A program made the position numbers and the translations under genes. A stretch of 47,500 nucleotides of DNA from Flavihumibacter stibioxidans. Its GTDB lineage: Bacteria > Bacteroidota > Bacteroidia > Chitinophagales > Chitinophagaceae. The notes under the pieces were generated by a model. That model ran no database searches and had not been told where the DNA came from. It worked only from the letters and a program-made list of their open reading frames with translations. The stretch covers positions 1 to 47,500 of the forward strand of contig NZ_MBUA01000032.1 in NCBI RefSeq assembly GCF_014332695.1, given 5' to 3'. Shown here piece after piece: positions 25,692-34,288 of the stretch (position 1 is its first letter; each line of letters begins with the position of its first letter).

Positions 25692-26660
25692 ATGCGAATT
25701 TGGTTTATCCTTTTCTGTTCCCTGCTTCTTCAGGTATCTGCCTGTACTCCCCGGCCTGTTAATCAAAGTGACGGTTCCGCCAGCGGACTTGTCCGCTCTG
25801 CTTTTGTAACCGAAGCGGAAATTCTCAGCATCCTTTCCTATCTGACTCACGACAGCCTCAACGGGAGATCTGCCGGCACCATCGAAAACCGACAGGTTAC
25901 GCAGTACCTGGCAGATTATTTTTCATCCATCGGCCTGAAACCCCTGTTGGATGAACATTTCATCAATACTTTTTATACCAATGACAATGATACTGGCTAT
26001 TCCATCAGCAATGTAATCGGCTACCTCAGGGGAAGCTCAAAACCCGATGAATATATCCTGGTTTCAGCGCATTTTGACCATGTAGTGTCGGGCTTTTACA
26101 ACCAGGTGGATAAAATATATAACGGAGCCAACGACAACGCTTCCGGCACAACTGCTATGATGATGCTGGCCAAACATTATGCACTAACAGAGACCAATAA
26201 ACGAAGTATTATTTTCTGTGCTTTCAATGGCGAAGAGAGCGGTTTGCTGGGGTCGCAGGACCTGGCACAAAAACTTCCTGCCGGGAAAATTGTGGCGGGG
26301 ATCAATCTTGAAATGCTGGGCGTTCCCCAATACGGGAAAAGATCATTGATGGTTACAGGCATGAAAAAATCAAACCTGGCTGGTATAATGCGTAGTAACC
26401 TGAAGGGCACCGGGATCCGTTTGCTGAATGAAAAGGGGGATTTGTTTGAAAGGTCTGACAATTATCCTTTCGCGTCAAAAGGCGTACCCGCGCACAGTAT
26501 CATGGCCAGCGATGACCGCGACCGTTGTTATCACCAGGGCTGCGATGAACTGAAGAGAATTGATATCCGCAACATGGCAGATCTTACCAATGCCATTATT
26601 GTGGCTATTTCAACCATTGTGGAGGGAACTGACACGCCGGGTCGTATTGTCCTGAAATGA
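25692..26660 (+). CDS. M28 family zinc peptidase, lipoprotein (paralogue)
   Basis: 322 residues. A lipoprotein signal ends at LQVSAC (Cys18). The zinc-site motifs are SAHFDHV, NGANDNASGT, FNGEESGLLG, INLEMLG and a late His in DRDRCYHQGCDEL. In the second motif the usual second Asp is Asn (NDN instead of NDD), a common variation. The protein lacks the ~100-residue inserted (PA-like) segment present in the gene before it, which accounts for its shorter length. The two genes are tandem paralogues, probably co-transcribed, and both act on peptides outside the cytoplasm. The stop codon TGA abuts, with no gap, the stop codon of the opposing GGGP-synthase-like gene. Confidence 0.88.
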   Translation: MRIWFILFCSLLLQVSACTPRPVNQSDGSASGLVRSAFVTEAEILSILSYLTHDSLNGRSAGTIENRQVTQYLADYFSSIGLKPLLDEHFINTFYTNDNDTGYSISNVIGYLRGSSKPDEYILVSAHFDHVVSGFYNQVDKIYNGANDNASGTTAMMMLAKHYALTETNKRSIIFCAFNGEESGLLGSQDLAQKLPAGKIVAGINLEMLGVPQYGKRSLMVTGMKKSNLAGIMRSNLKGTGIRLLNEKGDLFERSDNYPFASKGVPAHSIMASDDRDRCYHQGCDELKRIDIRNMADLTNAIIVAISTIVEGTDTPGRIVLK

Positions 26661-27422
26661 TCATCCCGGGATAACCTTGCTCACAGCATGAACCGCTGCA
26701 CTCATTTCCCTGATCAGTCCCGCGTCTTTTTCAATGGCATTGCCAACAACGATAATATCGGCCCCGGCCTTGCAATTGAGATAGGCTTTTTCAGGGTCTT
26801 TGATGCCACCACCAACGATCAGCGGAATACTGATATTGGCCGCCACATTGCTGATCATCTCTTCGGTTATGGCTTTGCGTGCGCCGCTGCCGGCATCCAT
26901 ATAGATCAGTTTCATGCCCAGCATTTCCCCTGCCATGGCGGTACAGAGGGCAATTTCATTTTTATCGGCAGGAATGGGACTGGCATTGCTGATATAAGAA
27001 ACCGTAGTGGGCGCACCGCCATCGATTACCATATACCCCGTGCTCATGATTTCCAGCCCGCTTTTTTTAATAAATGGGGCACTAATTACATGCTGTCCGA
27101 TCAGCAGTTCCGGATTACGGCCCGAGATCAGGGAAAGATAAAGGAGCGCATCGGCATGGCGTGAAACCTGTGACGGGCTTCCGGGGAAAAGGATCACCGG
27201 AATATCGCATTGCTCCTTTATGGCCAGGATACATTCATCCAGATGGTTGGAAATCACCAGGCTGCCGCCTACCAGGAAATAATCAACTCCGGCATCGGTA
27301 GCCAGTTTTGTCAATTCTTCCAATTGATCGGGCTGAACCTTGTCGGGGTCCACGAGTACGGCGAAGGATTTCTGCCTCGCAAGTTTCTTTTCCTGTATCT
27401 GTTGATAGATGCCTTTCTGCAT
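26661..27422 (-). CDS. Geranylgeranylglyceryl/heptaprenylglyceryl phosphate synthase family protein
   Basis: 253 residues. This is a TIM-barrel of the GGGPS/PcrB family, with VLVDPDKVQPDQL near the N-terminus, FLVGGSL, VILFPGSPSQVS, LIYMDAGSGA, PLIVGGGIKDPEKA and GADIIVVGNAIEKD as phosphate-binding loops. Family enzymes join a polyprenyl diphosphate to sn-glycerol-1-phosphate by an ether bond, the committed step of archaeal membrane lipids. Homologues are known in some Bacteroidota, where the lipid product is less clear. No gene for glycerol-1-phosphate formation or later ether-lipid steps is seen here. Upstream on the same strand lies the DUF2490 gene, 59 bp away. Confidence 0.9.
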   Translation of the reverse strand: MQKGIYQQIQEKKLARQKSFAVLVDPDKVQPDQLEELTKLATDAGVDYFLVGGSLVISNHLDECILAIKEQCDIPVILFPGSPSQVSRHADALLYLSLISGRNPELLIGQHVISAPFIKKSGLEIMSTGYMVIDGGAPTTVSYISNASPIPADKNEIALCTAMAGEMLGMKLIYMDAGSGARKAITEEMISNVAANISIPLIVGGGIKDPEKAYLNCKAGADIIVVGNAIEKDAGLIREMSAAVHAVSKVIPG

Positions 27423-27481
27423 TCAATAGGTAATGGCTGGGCACAAAAATGCAAAAAAATGCTGGTATGGCACAATTGGCC

Positions 27482-28204
27482 TTAAAGACGGGTATAGGTA
27501 GCCAGCTGGATTACATGGTTGTTGGTAAAGGCAGTACCCCGTCCCTGAATATACTGGTTCATATAACCTGCCTCCAGATCAAATTTTTTACCGAACCGGT
27601 ATCCGAAAGCGGCATATGCCCGGTTCTGGTCAAAACTGCGGCCGTTTACACCGGAATTGTTGCCGATATTGAACATGATCTCATTCTGGATGGCCCCGAA
27701 TGTACCTTTGCTGAAACCCTTAACAGACCTGAAGGGAAGCACGGTGCGGAAAAAATACCGGAACCTGTTGGCATATATATTTCCATCATTCACCAACTGT
27801 TCGGCACTGACAGATGATTTGCTGATGAAACGCTGCTCCAGCCTGAACCGGTGCGCCAGGCTGCTGTTCAGCAAAGGGTGTGTATAAACCGCCTGCTGCC
27901 AGATACGGTGTTCCGGCGCGTAACCGCTGATGCCACTGATGGTCCTGCGACCACTGATCAGTCCATACCCGGCAGTAACGGTGAGTTTGTCGGAAATTTT
28001 GTAATTGAGTCCGGGACGCAGCAGCAAGGTCAGCATTTTGCTGTAATGATCGCCAGACCGCCACTGGCCGTCAAAATGAATGCTGAAGCGTTTGTTCAGC
28101 CCGATGGTATTGAAACTGGCAAACCAGGTGGTTTCCGTTTTCTGGGCAGAAAGGGTGCTGACAGATGCCAGTATTACGAAAGCGATAGCAATAGTGTGTT
28201 TCAT
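27482..28204 (-). CDS. DUF2490 family outer-membrane protein
   Basis: 240 residues from the ATG at 28204 (an upstream in-frame ATG at 28228 would bury the signal peptide). The signal peptide MKHTIAIAFVILASVSTLSAQ is followed by the DUF2490 pattern: WFASFNTIGLNKRFSIHFDGQWR, LLRPGLNYKISDKLTVTAGYG, EHRIWQQAV and HRFRLEQRF. The alternating strands and the end FGKKFDLEAGYMNQYI suggest a small outer-membrane beta-barrel. Function is unknown. An exact TAnnTTTG box lies 22 bp upstream. GGGPS-like and DUF2490 genes may be co-transcribed, but no functional link is evident. Confidence 0.83.
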   Translation of the reverse strand: MKHTIAIAFVILASVSTLSAQKTETTWFASFNTIGLNKRFSIHFDGQWRSGDHYSKMLTLLLRPGLNYKISDKLTVTAGYGLISGRRTISGISGYAPEHRIWQQAVYTHPLLNSSLAHRFRLEQRFISKSSVSAEQLVNDGNIYANRFRYFFRTVLPFRSVKGFSKGTFGAIQNEIMFNIGNNSGVNGRSFDQNRAYAAFGYRFGKKFDLEAGYMNQYIQGRGTAFTNNHVIQLATYTRL

Positions 28205-28225
28205 CCGGATATGACGATTAGGGGG

Positions 28226-28233
28226 CAAAACTA
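28226..28233 (-). promoter_or_regulatory. Possible -7 box for the DUF2490 gene
   Basis: The minus strand reads TAGTTTTG (TAnnTTTG), which would give a leader of about 15 nt before the ATG at 28204. No TTG at -33 distance was found. Confidence 0.38.
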
Positions 28234-28544
28234 CGCCGGACTGGTTTAATTTCTGTTAAAATCCTTGCTGGCAGTATGTTAGCGGCTTTCTTACGGTTAA
28301 ATTGTGCATATAAATCACTCATTCTTATTTACTGAATTTTTTGCATGTAAGGCCAAATAAGTTATTTACAGGATGTGGATTTTGCACCAAATGCAACCCC
28401 GTAGGGAACCCCCGGATTTTCCCCATTGATTATCCACATAGGTGGATATTTACGATTCTGATTTTAGGGAGTGCCCTCCTATTTTCGCCTTCCCATCCGT
28501 ATCCGTAGTATCTGACTTTTCAATTTTTTAAACAAGAGATTATT
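28234..28544. promoter_or_regulatory. Intergenic region upstream of the ribonucleotide reductase gene, with DnaA-box-like sites
   Basis: About 310 bp without a gene. It contains TTATCCACA at 28430-28438, identical to the E. coli DnaA-box consensus, embedded in an 18-bp palindrome (TATCCAC-ATAG-GTGGATA, 28431-28448). Two weaker sites are TTATTTACA (28362-28370) and, reversed, TGTGGATTT (28374-28382). A TATTTTCG sequence near 28479 resembles a -7 box with one mismatch. No NrdR box and no cobalamin riboswitch core was seen. Confidence 0.45.
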
Positions 28545-31500
28545 ATGGCCAATAAAAAAACCGCCACCAAAGGGCTGCAGTTTCCCCGTCGCTTTACCAA
28601 AGAGGGCGTTCCTGTGTTTGACCTGTTCGACTACGATTACAGAACCTCGGTCATCCGCAACCCCAGCGGTGAAGTGGTTTTTGAGATGAATAATGTGGAG
28701 GTCCCGAAAGGCTGGAGCCAGATCGCTACGGATATCCTGGCACAGAAGTATTTCCGTAAGGCAGGTGTGCCACAGGCGGATGGAAGCCTGGGCCGTGAAA
28801 CATCTTCCAAGCAGGTAGCCCACCGTATGGCACATTGCTGGCGGGTTTGGGGCGAGCGTTATGGCTATTTCGCTTCCGAACAGGATGCCCAGGTGTTCTA
28901 TGAGGAACTGGTTTATTCCATTCTCGACCAGGCCTGCGTTCCCAATAGTCCGCAGTGGTTCAATACCGGTCTCTACGAAGTGTACGGTATCAAGGGTAAG
29001 CCCCAGGGTCACTATTATGTTGACCAGATCGACGGCCAGCTGAAAAAATCAACCTCCGCTTACGAGCGTCCCCAGCCACACGCCTGTTTCATTCTGAGCG
29101 TGGAAGACGACCTGGTGAACGAAGGCGGTATCATGGACCTCTGGGTTCGGGAAGCGCGCATCTTTAAATATGGCTCAGGTGTGGGAACCAATTTCTCCAA
29201 TATCCGCGGCGAAGGAGAGAAGCTGAGCGGTGGTGGCACGTCCTCTGGCCTGATGAGTTTCCTCAAGATCGGCGACCGCGCTGCCGGCGCCATCAAAAGC
29301 GGCGGTACAACGCGTCGCGCTGCCAAAATGGTTTGCCTGGATCTCGACCACCCCGAAATCGTGGACTTCATCGACTGGAAAGTGGAAGAAGAGAAAAAAG
29401 TTGGCGCCCTGATCGCAGCCGGTTATGCCAGCGATTATGAAGGGGAAGCCTACCGCACCGTTAGCGGTCAGAACTCCAACAACTCTGTTCGTATCCCCAA
29501 CAGTTTCTTTGAGAAGCTGGAAAAGAATGAAGACTGGGAACTGAAGGCTCGCAGTGATGGCCGCACTATGAAGAAGGTTTCTTCACGCGAACTCTGGAAC
29601 AAGATTTCCTATGCAGCCTGGCGTTGCGCTGATCCCGGCACACAATACGATACTACCATCAACGAATGGCATACCTGTCCGGAAGGCGGACCCATCAGGG
29701 CTTCCAACCCTTGTTCTGAGTACATGTTCCTGGACAACACGGCCTGTAACCTGGCATCTGCCAACCTGATGAAATTCTTCGACACCAGCAATAATATGTT
29801 TGATGTGGAAGGATATGCTTACAGTTGCCGCCTGTGGACCGTAGTACTGGAGATCTCCGTACTGATGGCTCAGTTCCCTTCAAAGGAAGTGGCACAGTTG
29901 TCATTCGACTACCGCACCCTGGGACTCGGTTTTGCCAACCTCGGCACCATGCTGATGGTGAGCGGCATCCCTTATGACAGTGAAGAAGCCCGCGGAATTG
30001 CCGGGGCCATCTCCGCCATCATGACCGGTATCGCCTATAAAACTTCTGCAGAACTGGCCGGTGTACACGGACCGTTTGCCAAATACGAAGAGAATAAAAC
30101 ACATATGCTGCGGGTAATGCGCAACCACCGTGCAGCCGCATACGATGCTTCCGAAGCCTATGAAGGAATCAGCATCAAGCCACAGGGTATCCAGGCCAAG
30201 TACTGTCCGGATTACCTGCTGAAAGCTGCCACCAAAGCCTGGGATGAAGCCGTTCAACTGGGTGAGAAAAATGGTTACCGCAACGCCCAGACCACTGTGA
30301 TTGCACCAACCGGAACCATTGGCCTGGTAATGGACTGCGATACTACCGGCGTGGAGCCTGATTTCGCCCTGGTGAAATTCAAAAAACTGAGTGGTGGTGG
30401 TTATTTCAAGATCATCAACCAGTCTGTTCCTTCTGCCCTGAAAAATCTCGGCTACAGCGAGAAGGAAATGGACGCGATTATCAAATATGCAGTTGGTTCT
30501 GCAAGCTTCTCCGGCGCTCCTTACATCAACCACCAGACACTGAGTGAAAAAGGATTCATCGCAGAAGAAATCAAGAAACTCGATGATGCGGTAAAAGCTG
30601 CCTTCGAAATCGGTTTCGTTTTCAATCGCTTTGCACTGGGTGAAGCCTGCCTGGAAAGACTTGGCTTTTCCGCTGATCAATACAACGACTGGAACTTCAA
30701 CCTGCTGGAAGCCCTGGGCTTCACCGAAGAGCAGATTGATGCAGCCAACGACTATGTGTGCGGAACCATGACCGTTGAAGGCGCCCCCTTCCTGAAAACC
30801 GAGCACCTGCCGGTGTTTGACTGTGCCAACAAGTGTGGTAAAAAAGGAGAGCGATATATCCATGCACACGGGCATATCCGCATGATGGCTGCCGTACAGC
30901 CTTTCATCAGCGGCGCCATTTCCAAGACCATCAACCTGCCGAACGAGGCCAACGTAGAAGAAATTGCAGACTGCTACATGCTGAGCTGGAAACTCGGTCT
31001 GAAGGCAAACGCCCTCTACCGCGACGGATCCAAGCTGAGCCAGCCGCTGAGCAACAAAAGCGATAAGAAAAAGAAATCCGACGAAGGAAAAGAAACACAG
31101 GCAGAGCAGGCTGAAACCACGATGACCGAATCCAATATCATTGACCTCGGCAAACTGACGGTGGATGAATTGCTGGAAGAAGTTCAAAAGCGTGTGCAGT
31201 CTTCGCCCGATACCAAACTGAAGCGCCAACTGGCCCGCATCGTAGAGCGCAGGACCCTGCCTGCCAAGCGCCGCGGATACACCCAGAAAGCCAAGATCAA
31301 CGGCCAGGCACTATTTGTCCGCACCGGCGAATATGGTGATGGCACCCTGGGAGAGATCTTCATCGATATGGCCAAGGAAGGCGCTACCATGCGTAGTATG
31401 CTGAACTGTTTCGCCATCTCGGTTTCCATCGGCCTGCAATATGGTGTGCCCCTGGAAGAGTTTGTGGAGAAGTTTGTCTTCACCCGCTTTGAGCCTTCAG

Positions 31501-31925
31501 GAATGGTAGACCATCCGAATATCAAGAGCACAACCTCAATCGTGGACTTCATCTTCAGGTCCCTGGCATATGAATACCTGGATCGTACCGATCTGGTGCA
31601 TGTGCTGGATAAGCCCGAAGTAATGAATACCGGTAACGACGACTGGGATGAACCCGCCACTGCGCAGCAACACGAAAAAAAAACACCTGAGCTGAGTGAT
31701 GTAAGGGTGGTTGCTGCAGCCTCCAAAGCACCGGAAGCACCAAAAGCTGCCAAACCTGCACCCAGGGTGAGCACCAGCACCGGAAGCGGATATGATGCCC
31801 TGAACCAGGCCAGCAAGTCCATGCAAAGTGATGCGCCTGCCTGTAATGTCTGCGGCCACCTGACCATCCGCAGCGGTACCTGCTATAAGTGCCTGAACTG
31901 CGGTAACAGTTTGGGTTGTTCATAG
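28545..31925 (+). CDS. nrdJ: Adenosylcobalamin-dependent (class II) ribonucleoside-diphosphate reductase
   Basis: 1,126 residues. The reductase barrel has the catalytic residues of class II enzymes: Cys181 (PHACFILS), Cys390 and Glu392 in SNPCSEYMF, and Cys401 (NTACNLAS). The 11-residue spacing between Cys390 and Cys401 matches known NrdJ proteins. GTNFSNIRGEGEKLSGGGTSSG and APTGTIGLVMDCDTTGVEPD are further RNR motifs. A low-complexity Lys-rich linker (about 830-860) is followed by a TSCPD domain (GEYGDGTLGEIFIDMAKEG) and an Ala/Pro-rich tail. The last 30 residues form a zinc-ribbon-like end (CNVCGH ... CYKCLNCGNSLGCS) that includes the re-reducing Cys. The enzyme makes deoxyribonucleotides and needs vitamin B12. 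No radical-generating NrdB is adjacent, as expected. Confidence 0.96.
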   Translation: MANKKTATKGLQFPRRFTKEGVPVFDLFDYDYRTSVIRNPSGEVVFEMNNVEVPKGWSQIATDILAQKYFRKAGVPQADGSLGRETSSKQVAHRMAHCWRVWGERYGYFASEQDAQVFYEELVYSILDQACVPNSPQWFNTGLYEVYGIKGKPQGHYYVDQIDGQLKKSTSAYERPQPHACFILSVEDDLVNEGGIMDLWVREARIFKYGSGVGTNFSNIRGEGEKLSGGGTSSGLMSFLKIGDRAAGAIKSGGTTRRAAKMVCLDLDHPEIVDFIDWKVEEEKKVGALIAAGYASDYEGEAYRTVSGQNSNNSVRIPNSFFEKLEKNEDWELKARSDGRTMKKVSSRELWNKISYAAWRCADPGTQYDTTINEWHTCPEGGPIRASNPCSEYMFLDNTACNLASANLMKFFDTSNNMFDVEGYAYSCRLWTVVLEISVLMAQFPSKEVAQLSFDYRTLGLGFANLGTMLMVSGIPYDSEEARGIAGAISAIMTGIAYKTSAELAGVHGPFAKYEENKTHMLRVMRNHRAAAYDASEAYEGISIKPQGIQAKYCPDYLLKAATKAWDEAVQLGEKNGYRNAQTTVIAPTGTIGLVMDCDTTGVEPDFALVKFKKLSGGGYFKIINQSVPSALKNLGYSEKEMDAIIKYAVGSASFSGAPYINHQTLSEKGFIAEEIKKLDDAVKAAFEIGFVFNRFALGEACLERLGFSADQYNDWNFNLLEALGFTEEQIDAANDYVCGTMTVEGAPFLKTEHLPVFDCANKCGKKGERYIHAHGHIRMMAAVQPFISGAISKTINLPNEANVEEIADCYMLSWKLGLKANALYRDGSKLSQPLSNKSDKKKKSDEGKETQAEQAETTMTESNIIDLGKLTVDELLEEVQKRVQSSPDTKLKRQLARIVERRTLPAKRRGYTQKAKINGQALFVRTGEYGDGTLGEIFIDMAKEGATMRSMLNCFAISVSIGLQYGVPLEEFVEKFVFTRFEPSGMVDHPNIKSTTSIVDFIFRSLAYEYLDRTDLVHVLDKPEVMNTGNDDWDEPATAQQHEKKTPELSDVRVVAAASKAPEAPKAAKPAPRVSTSTGSGYDALNQASKSMQSDAPACNVCGHLTIRSGTCYKCLNCGNSLGCS

Positions 31926-31934
31926 GGGATTCAT

Positions 31935-31988
31935 AGGTGTCTGACGTTTAGGATTATTGAATTCATAAATACCAAACGGCAGACACCT
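31935..31988 (+). other. Long hairpin after nrdJ
   Basis: Arms AGGTGTCTGACGTTT (31935-31949) and AAACGGCAGACACCT (31974-31988) pair over 15 positions with one mismatch around a 24-nt AT-rich loop. No T run follows, and a proper terminator lies 35 bp further on. The left arm shares GTCTGACG with the 42-bp palindrome at 19439. Confidence 0.6.
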
Positions 31989-32022
31989 GAAAAATACTTG
32001 GACGGTTTCTTATTGAAACTAC

Positions 32023-32052
32023 GCCCCTGGCTTTAGCCGGGGGCTTTTTTTT
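32023..32052 (+). terminator. Rho-independent terminator of nrdJ
   Basis: Stem GCCCCTGGC/GCCGGGGGC (one G-T pair), loop TTTA, followed by eight T. Confidence 0.88.
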
Positions 32053-32119
32053 CGGGTCACATACCGTTTGCACGATTTTTGCGTTATTACCCTGCATTTG
32101 TTCACTAAACCCCATATCT

Positions 32120-32233
32120 ATGCAGAAACTCCTGGCTTTTATGGTTTTAGCGATGTTATTCGGTTCTTGCAGGGCTGTTACACCCGGTGAAGCTGCCGGT
32201 AAGCACTACAAGAGCTGCAGGCCCATCCGCTAA
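32120..32233 (+). CDS. 37-residue predicted lipoprotein
   Basis: The ORF MQKLLAFMVLAMLFGSC... is only 37 residues, shorter than most gene callers accept. It has a perfect lipoprotein signal: basic N-region, hydrophobic core and lipobox LFGSC with Cys17. The mature peptide would be about 21 residues (RAVTPGEAAGKHYKSCRPIR after the Cys) with a second Cys. It lies between the nrdJ terminator and a second terminator 26 bp after its stop, so it appears to be an independent small transcript. Function is unknown; short entericidin-like or conserved Bacteroidota lipopeptides are analogues. Confidence 0.6.
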   Translation: MQKLLAFMVLAMLFGSCRAVTPGEAAGKHYKSCRPIR

Positions 32234-32259
32234 GACTGATTGGTAAATGAATTGACACT

Positions 32260-32297
32260 CCACCCCGGTTACTTACAGTTCCGGGGTGGTTTGTTTT
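32260..32297 (+). terminator. Rho-independent terminator after the small lipoprotein gene
   Basis: Perfect 9-bp stem CCACCCCGG/CCGGGGTGG, 12-nt loop, followed by TTTGTTTT. Confidence 0.85.
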
Positions 32298-32333
32298 CAG
32301 CCTTTTACTACTTTGCAGCTTCAATTTAAATCC

Positions 32334-33689
32334 ATGAGATCAGTAGTATTCGGCCTTCTCTTCTTTTGTACTGTTGCCAGCACCCATGCCCAGGATAAAA
32401 AGGGTATCGTTTCCGGCCCGATGCTTGGACAGGTAGAACTTCGCACCGCCAAAATCTGGCTGGAAGTCGGAAAGGACGCCAGAACGGTTGCAGTCAGGTA
32501 CTGGGTTAAAGGACAGAAAACCCCTTCCTACCTGAAGGACATGCCGCTGGGTACCGCCCCCACCACCGATTTTTTCCCCACACAGGTAGAGATTGGCGGA
32601 CTGGATTTTAATACCACTTATGAATACAGTATCGTCTACAATAATAAAGAAACCACGTACGGTGGCGAGTTTACCACCAAAGACCTCTGGCAGTGGCGGA
32701 AACCCGCACCGGATTTCAGTTTCCTGGCCGGTAGTTGTACCTATTTCAACGAACCGGTGTTCGACCGCCCGGGAAAACCCTATGGAATGGATTCCTCCAT
32801 CTTTTCCAACATGGCCACCGAAAAAGCAGCTTTCATGCTCTGGCTGGGCGATAACTGGTATACCCGCGAAGTGGACTACAGCAGCGAGTGGGGACTCTGG
32901 TACCGCCCCAGCCGCGAACGCAGCATGGCTGTTTTGCAGCCTTTCCTGAAGGCAATGCCCCATTATGCCACCTGGGATGACCACGACTTCGGTCCCAACG
33001 ATATGGGCAGTTCCTACCACCTCAAAAACACCAGCAGGGAGGTCTTCAAAAACTACTGGGCCAATCCGGGCTATGGCGATGGCGAAAAAGGCATCTACAC
33101 CAAACTGGCTTACAGCGATGTTGATTTTTTCCTCACCGACGACCGGACATGGAGAAGTGAGGACAAAACACCAGCTACCATATATGGACAACCGAATCCG
33201 GAGAAGCGCATGCTGGGTAAGGAGCAACTGGACTGGCTGAAGCAGTCACTCCTTTACAGCACCGCAACATTTAAGATAATTGTCGTGGGCAGCCAGGTGC
33301 TGAACCCTGCATCCCCCTTTGATAAATTGCTCGATTTCCCGGTAGAATACAATGAGCTGACCGGCTTCATCAGGGACCAGAAAATCAGTGGGGTATTGTT
33401 CCTGACGGGAGATCGTCACCATACAGAGATCATTAAAGTGGATCGTCCGGGTAATTATCCCTTACACGATATCACCATCTCACCCCTTACCTCCGGCACA
33501 CATGTTTTTGGAAACGCGGAGAAAGATAATCCCTTCCGTGTTTTGGGAATTGACCAGAAACAGAATTACGGAAGAATTTCGGTTACAGGTGCCCGTGGCA
33601 GCAGGAAACTCTCCATCGATTTCAGGGGCGTTAAGGGTGAAAACCTGGGTAACTGGAGCGTTACTGAAACTGAACTGAAAGCAAAATAA
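32334..33689 (+). CDS. PhoD-like alkaline phosphatase/phosphodiesterase family protein
   Basis: 451 residues from the ATG at 32334. The signal peptide (SVVFGLLFFCTVASTHAQ) indicates export. An N-terminal beta domain (SGPMLGQVELRTAKIWLEV ... YEYSIVYNN) precedes the metallophosphatase domain. Metal-binding motifs are FLAGSCTYF, MLWLGDNWYTRE, YATWDDHDFGPND and LFLTGDRHHTEI. These are the PhoD family metal ligands, which in that family hold Ca/Fe and hydrolyse phosphate mono- or diesters. The PhoD-type Tat twin-arginine signal is absent; a plain Sec signal is seen. The YcxB-like gene starts 5 bp after the stop, so the two form a transcription unit. Confidence 0.88.
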   Translation: MRSVVFGLLFFCTVASTHAQDKKGIVSGPMLGQVELRTAKIWLEVGKDARTVAVRYWVKGQKTPSYLKDMPLGTAPTTDFFPTQVEIGGLDFNTTYEYSIVYNNKETTYGGEFTTKDLWQWRKPAPDFSFLAGSCTYFNEPVFDRPGKPYGMDSSIFSNMATEKAAFMLWLGDNWYTREVDYSSEWGLWYRPSRERSMAVLQPFLKAMPHYATWDDHDFGPNDMGSSYHLKNTSREVFKNYWANPGYGDGEKGIYTKLAYSDVDFFLTDDRTWRSEDKTPATIYGQPNPEKRMLGKEQLDWLKQSLLYSTATFKIIVVGSQVLNPASPFDKLLDFPVEYNELTGFIRDQKISGVLFLTGDRHHTEIIKVDRPGNYPLHDITISPLTSGTHVFGNAEKDNPFRVLGIDQKQNYGRISVTGARGSRKLSIDFRGVKGENLGNWSVTETELKAK

Positions 33690-33694
33690 CGGAC

Positions 33695-34180
33695 ATGAAT
33701 ATTTCCTTTTCGTATGACCGCAAGCAGGTGATCCAGGCACTGCGGTATCATTTTTTTTCCCGCCCCGAGATCAGGCTGCTGGTCATCCTGATCAATGTGT
33801 TCACCATCGCAGCGGCAGTGTTGCTATATTTCAAAAGGATACAGCCGTTTTCTTTCCTGCTGTTTTCCACTTTATGGATGGCACTGATGCTGGTGATCTG
33901 GCGTATTCTGCCCAACAGCATATACAAAAAATCGCAAACCTTCAGGGACGAATTCCTGATGTCCATTGACGAACAGGAAATCACGCTGACAACAGACAGG
34001 GGGAGGCAATCATGGCCCTGGCAGCGTTTCAGCAAATTCATTGAAACACCCTATTTTTTTCACCTGTATTTTGATAACAGGTCCTTTTTCCTGGTGCCCA
34101 AAGACGCCTTTGAGAACATAACCGACCAGCAGGCTGCGCGGGATATGATGAAAGAAAAAATCAGGGCTGCAGGATCCTGA
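33695..34180 (+). CDS. YcxB-like membrane protein
   Basis: 161 residues. Two membrane helices lie near the N-terminus (LLVILINVFTIAAAVLLYF, FSFLLFSTLWMALMLVIW). The C-terminal cytoplasmic domain has FLMSIDEQEITLTTDRGRQSWPWQRFSKFIETPYFFHLYFDNRSFFLVPKDAF, the YcxB-like pattern, a small PH-like fold of unknown function. It is encoded 5 bp after the PhoD-like gene, suggesting a shared transcript. No enzymatic motif is visible. Confidence 0.75.
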   Translation: MNISFSYDRKQVIQALRYHFFSRPEIRLLVILINVFTIAAAVLLYFKRIQPFSFLLFSTLWMALMLVIWRILPNSIYKKSQTFRDEFLMSIDEQEITLTTDRGRQSWPWQRFSKFIETPYFFHLYFDNRSFFLVPKDAFENITDQQAARDMMKEKIRAAGS

Positions 34181-34288
34181 TGGTTCGGTCTGAAACAGTT
34201 GCAGTAAACAGTGAATGAACCTTTAACAAACTTATCTGGTGCAATTCACTTATCTTTCCAAATCCCTAAATGCGGAATTTAGCCCTTT

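Noticed and set aside
28234-28544. Replication origin
   Set aside because: Only one exact DnaA box and two weak ones, no cluster, no long AT-rich unwinding region and no dnaA/dnaN/gidA/parAB neighbours.
28234-28544. Cobalamin riboswitch or NrdR box controlling the B12-dependent reductase
   Set aside because: No B12-box-like conserved core or extended multi-stem structure and no NrdR palindrome could be recognised.
29901-31229. Long minus-strand ORF of 442 codons inside nrdJ
   Set aside because: It lies fully antisense to a strongly conserved reductase gene, has no recognisable motif and results from codon bias.
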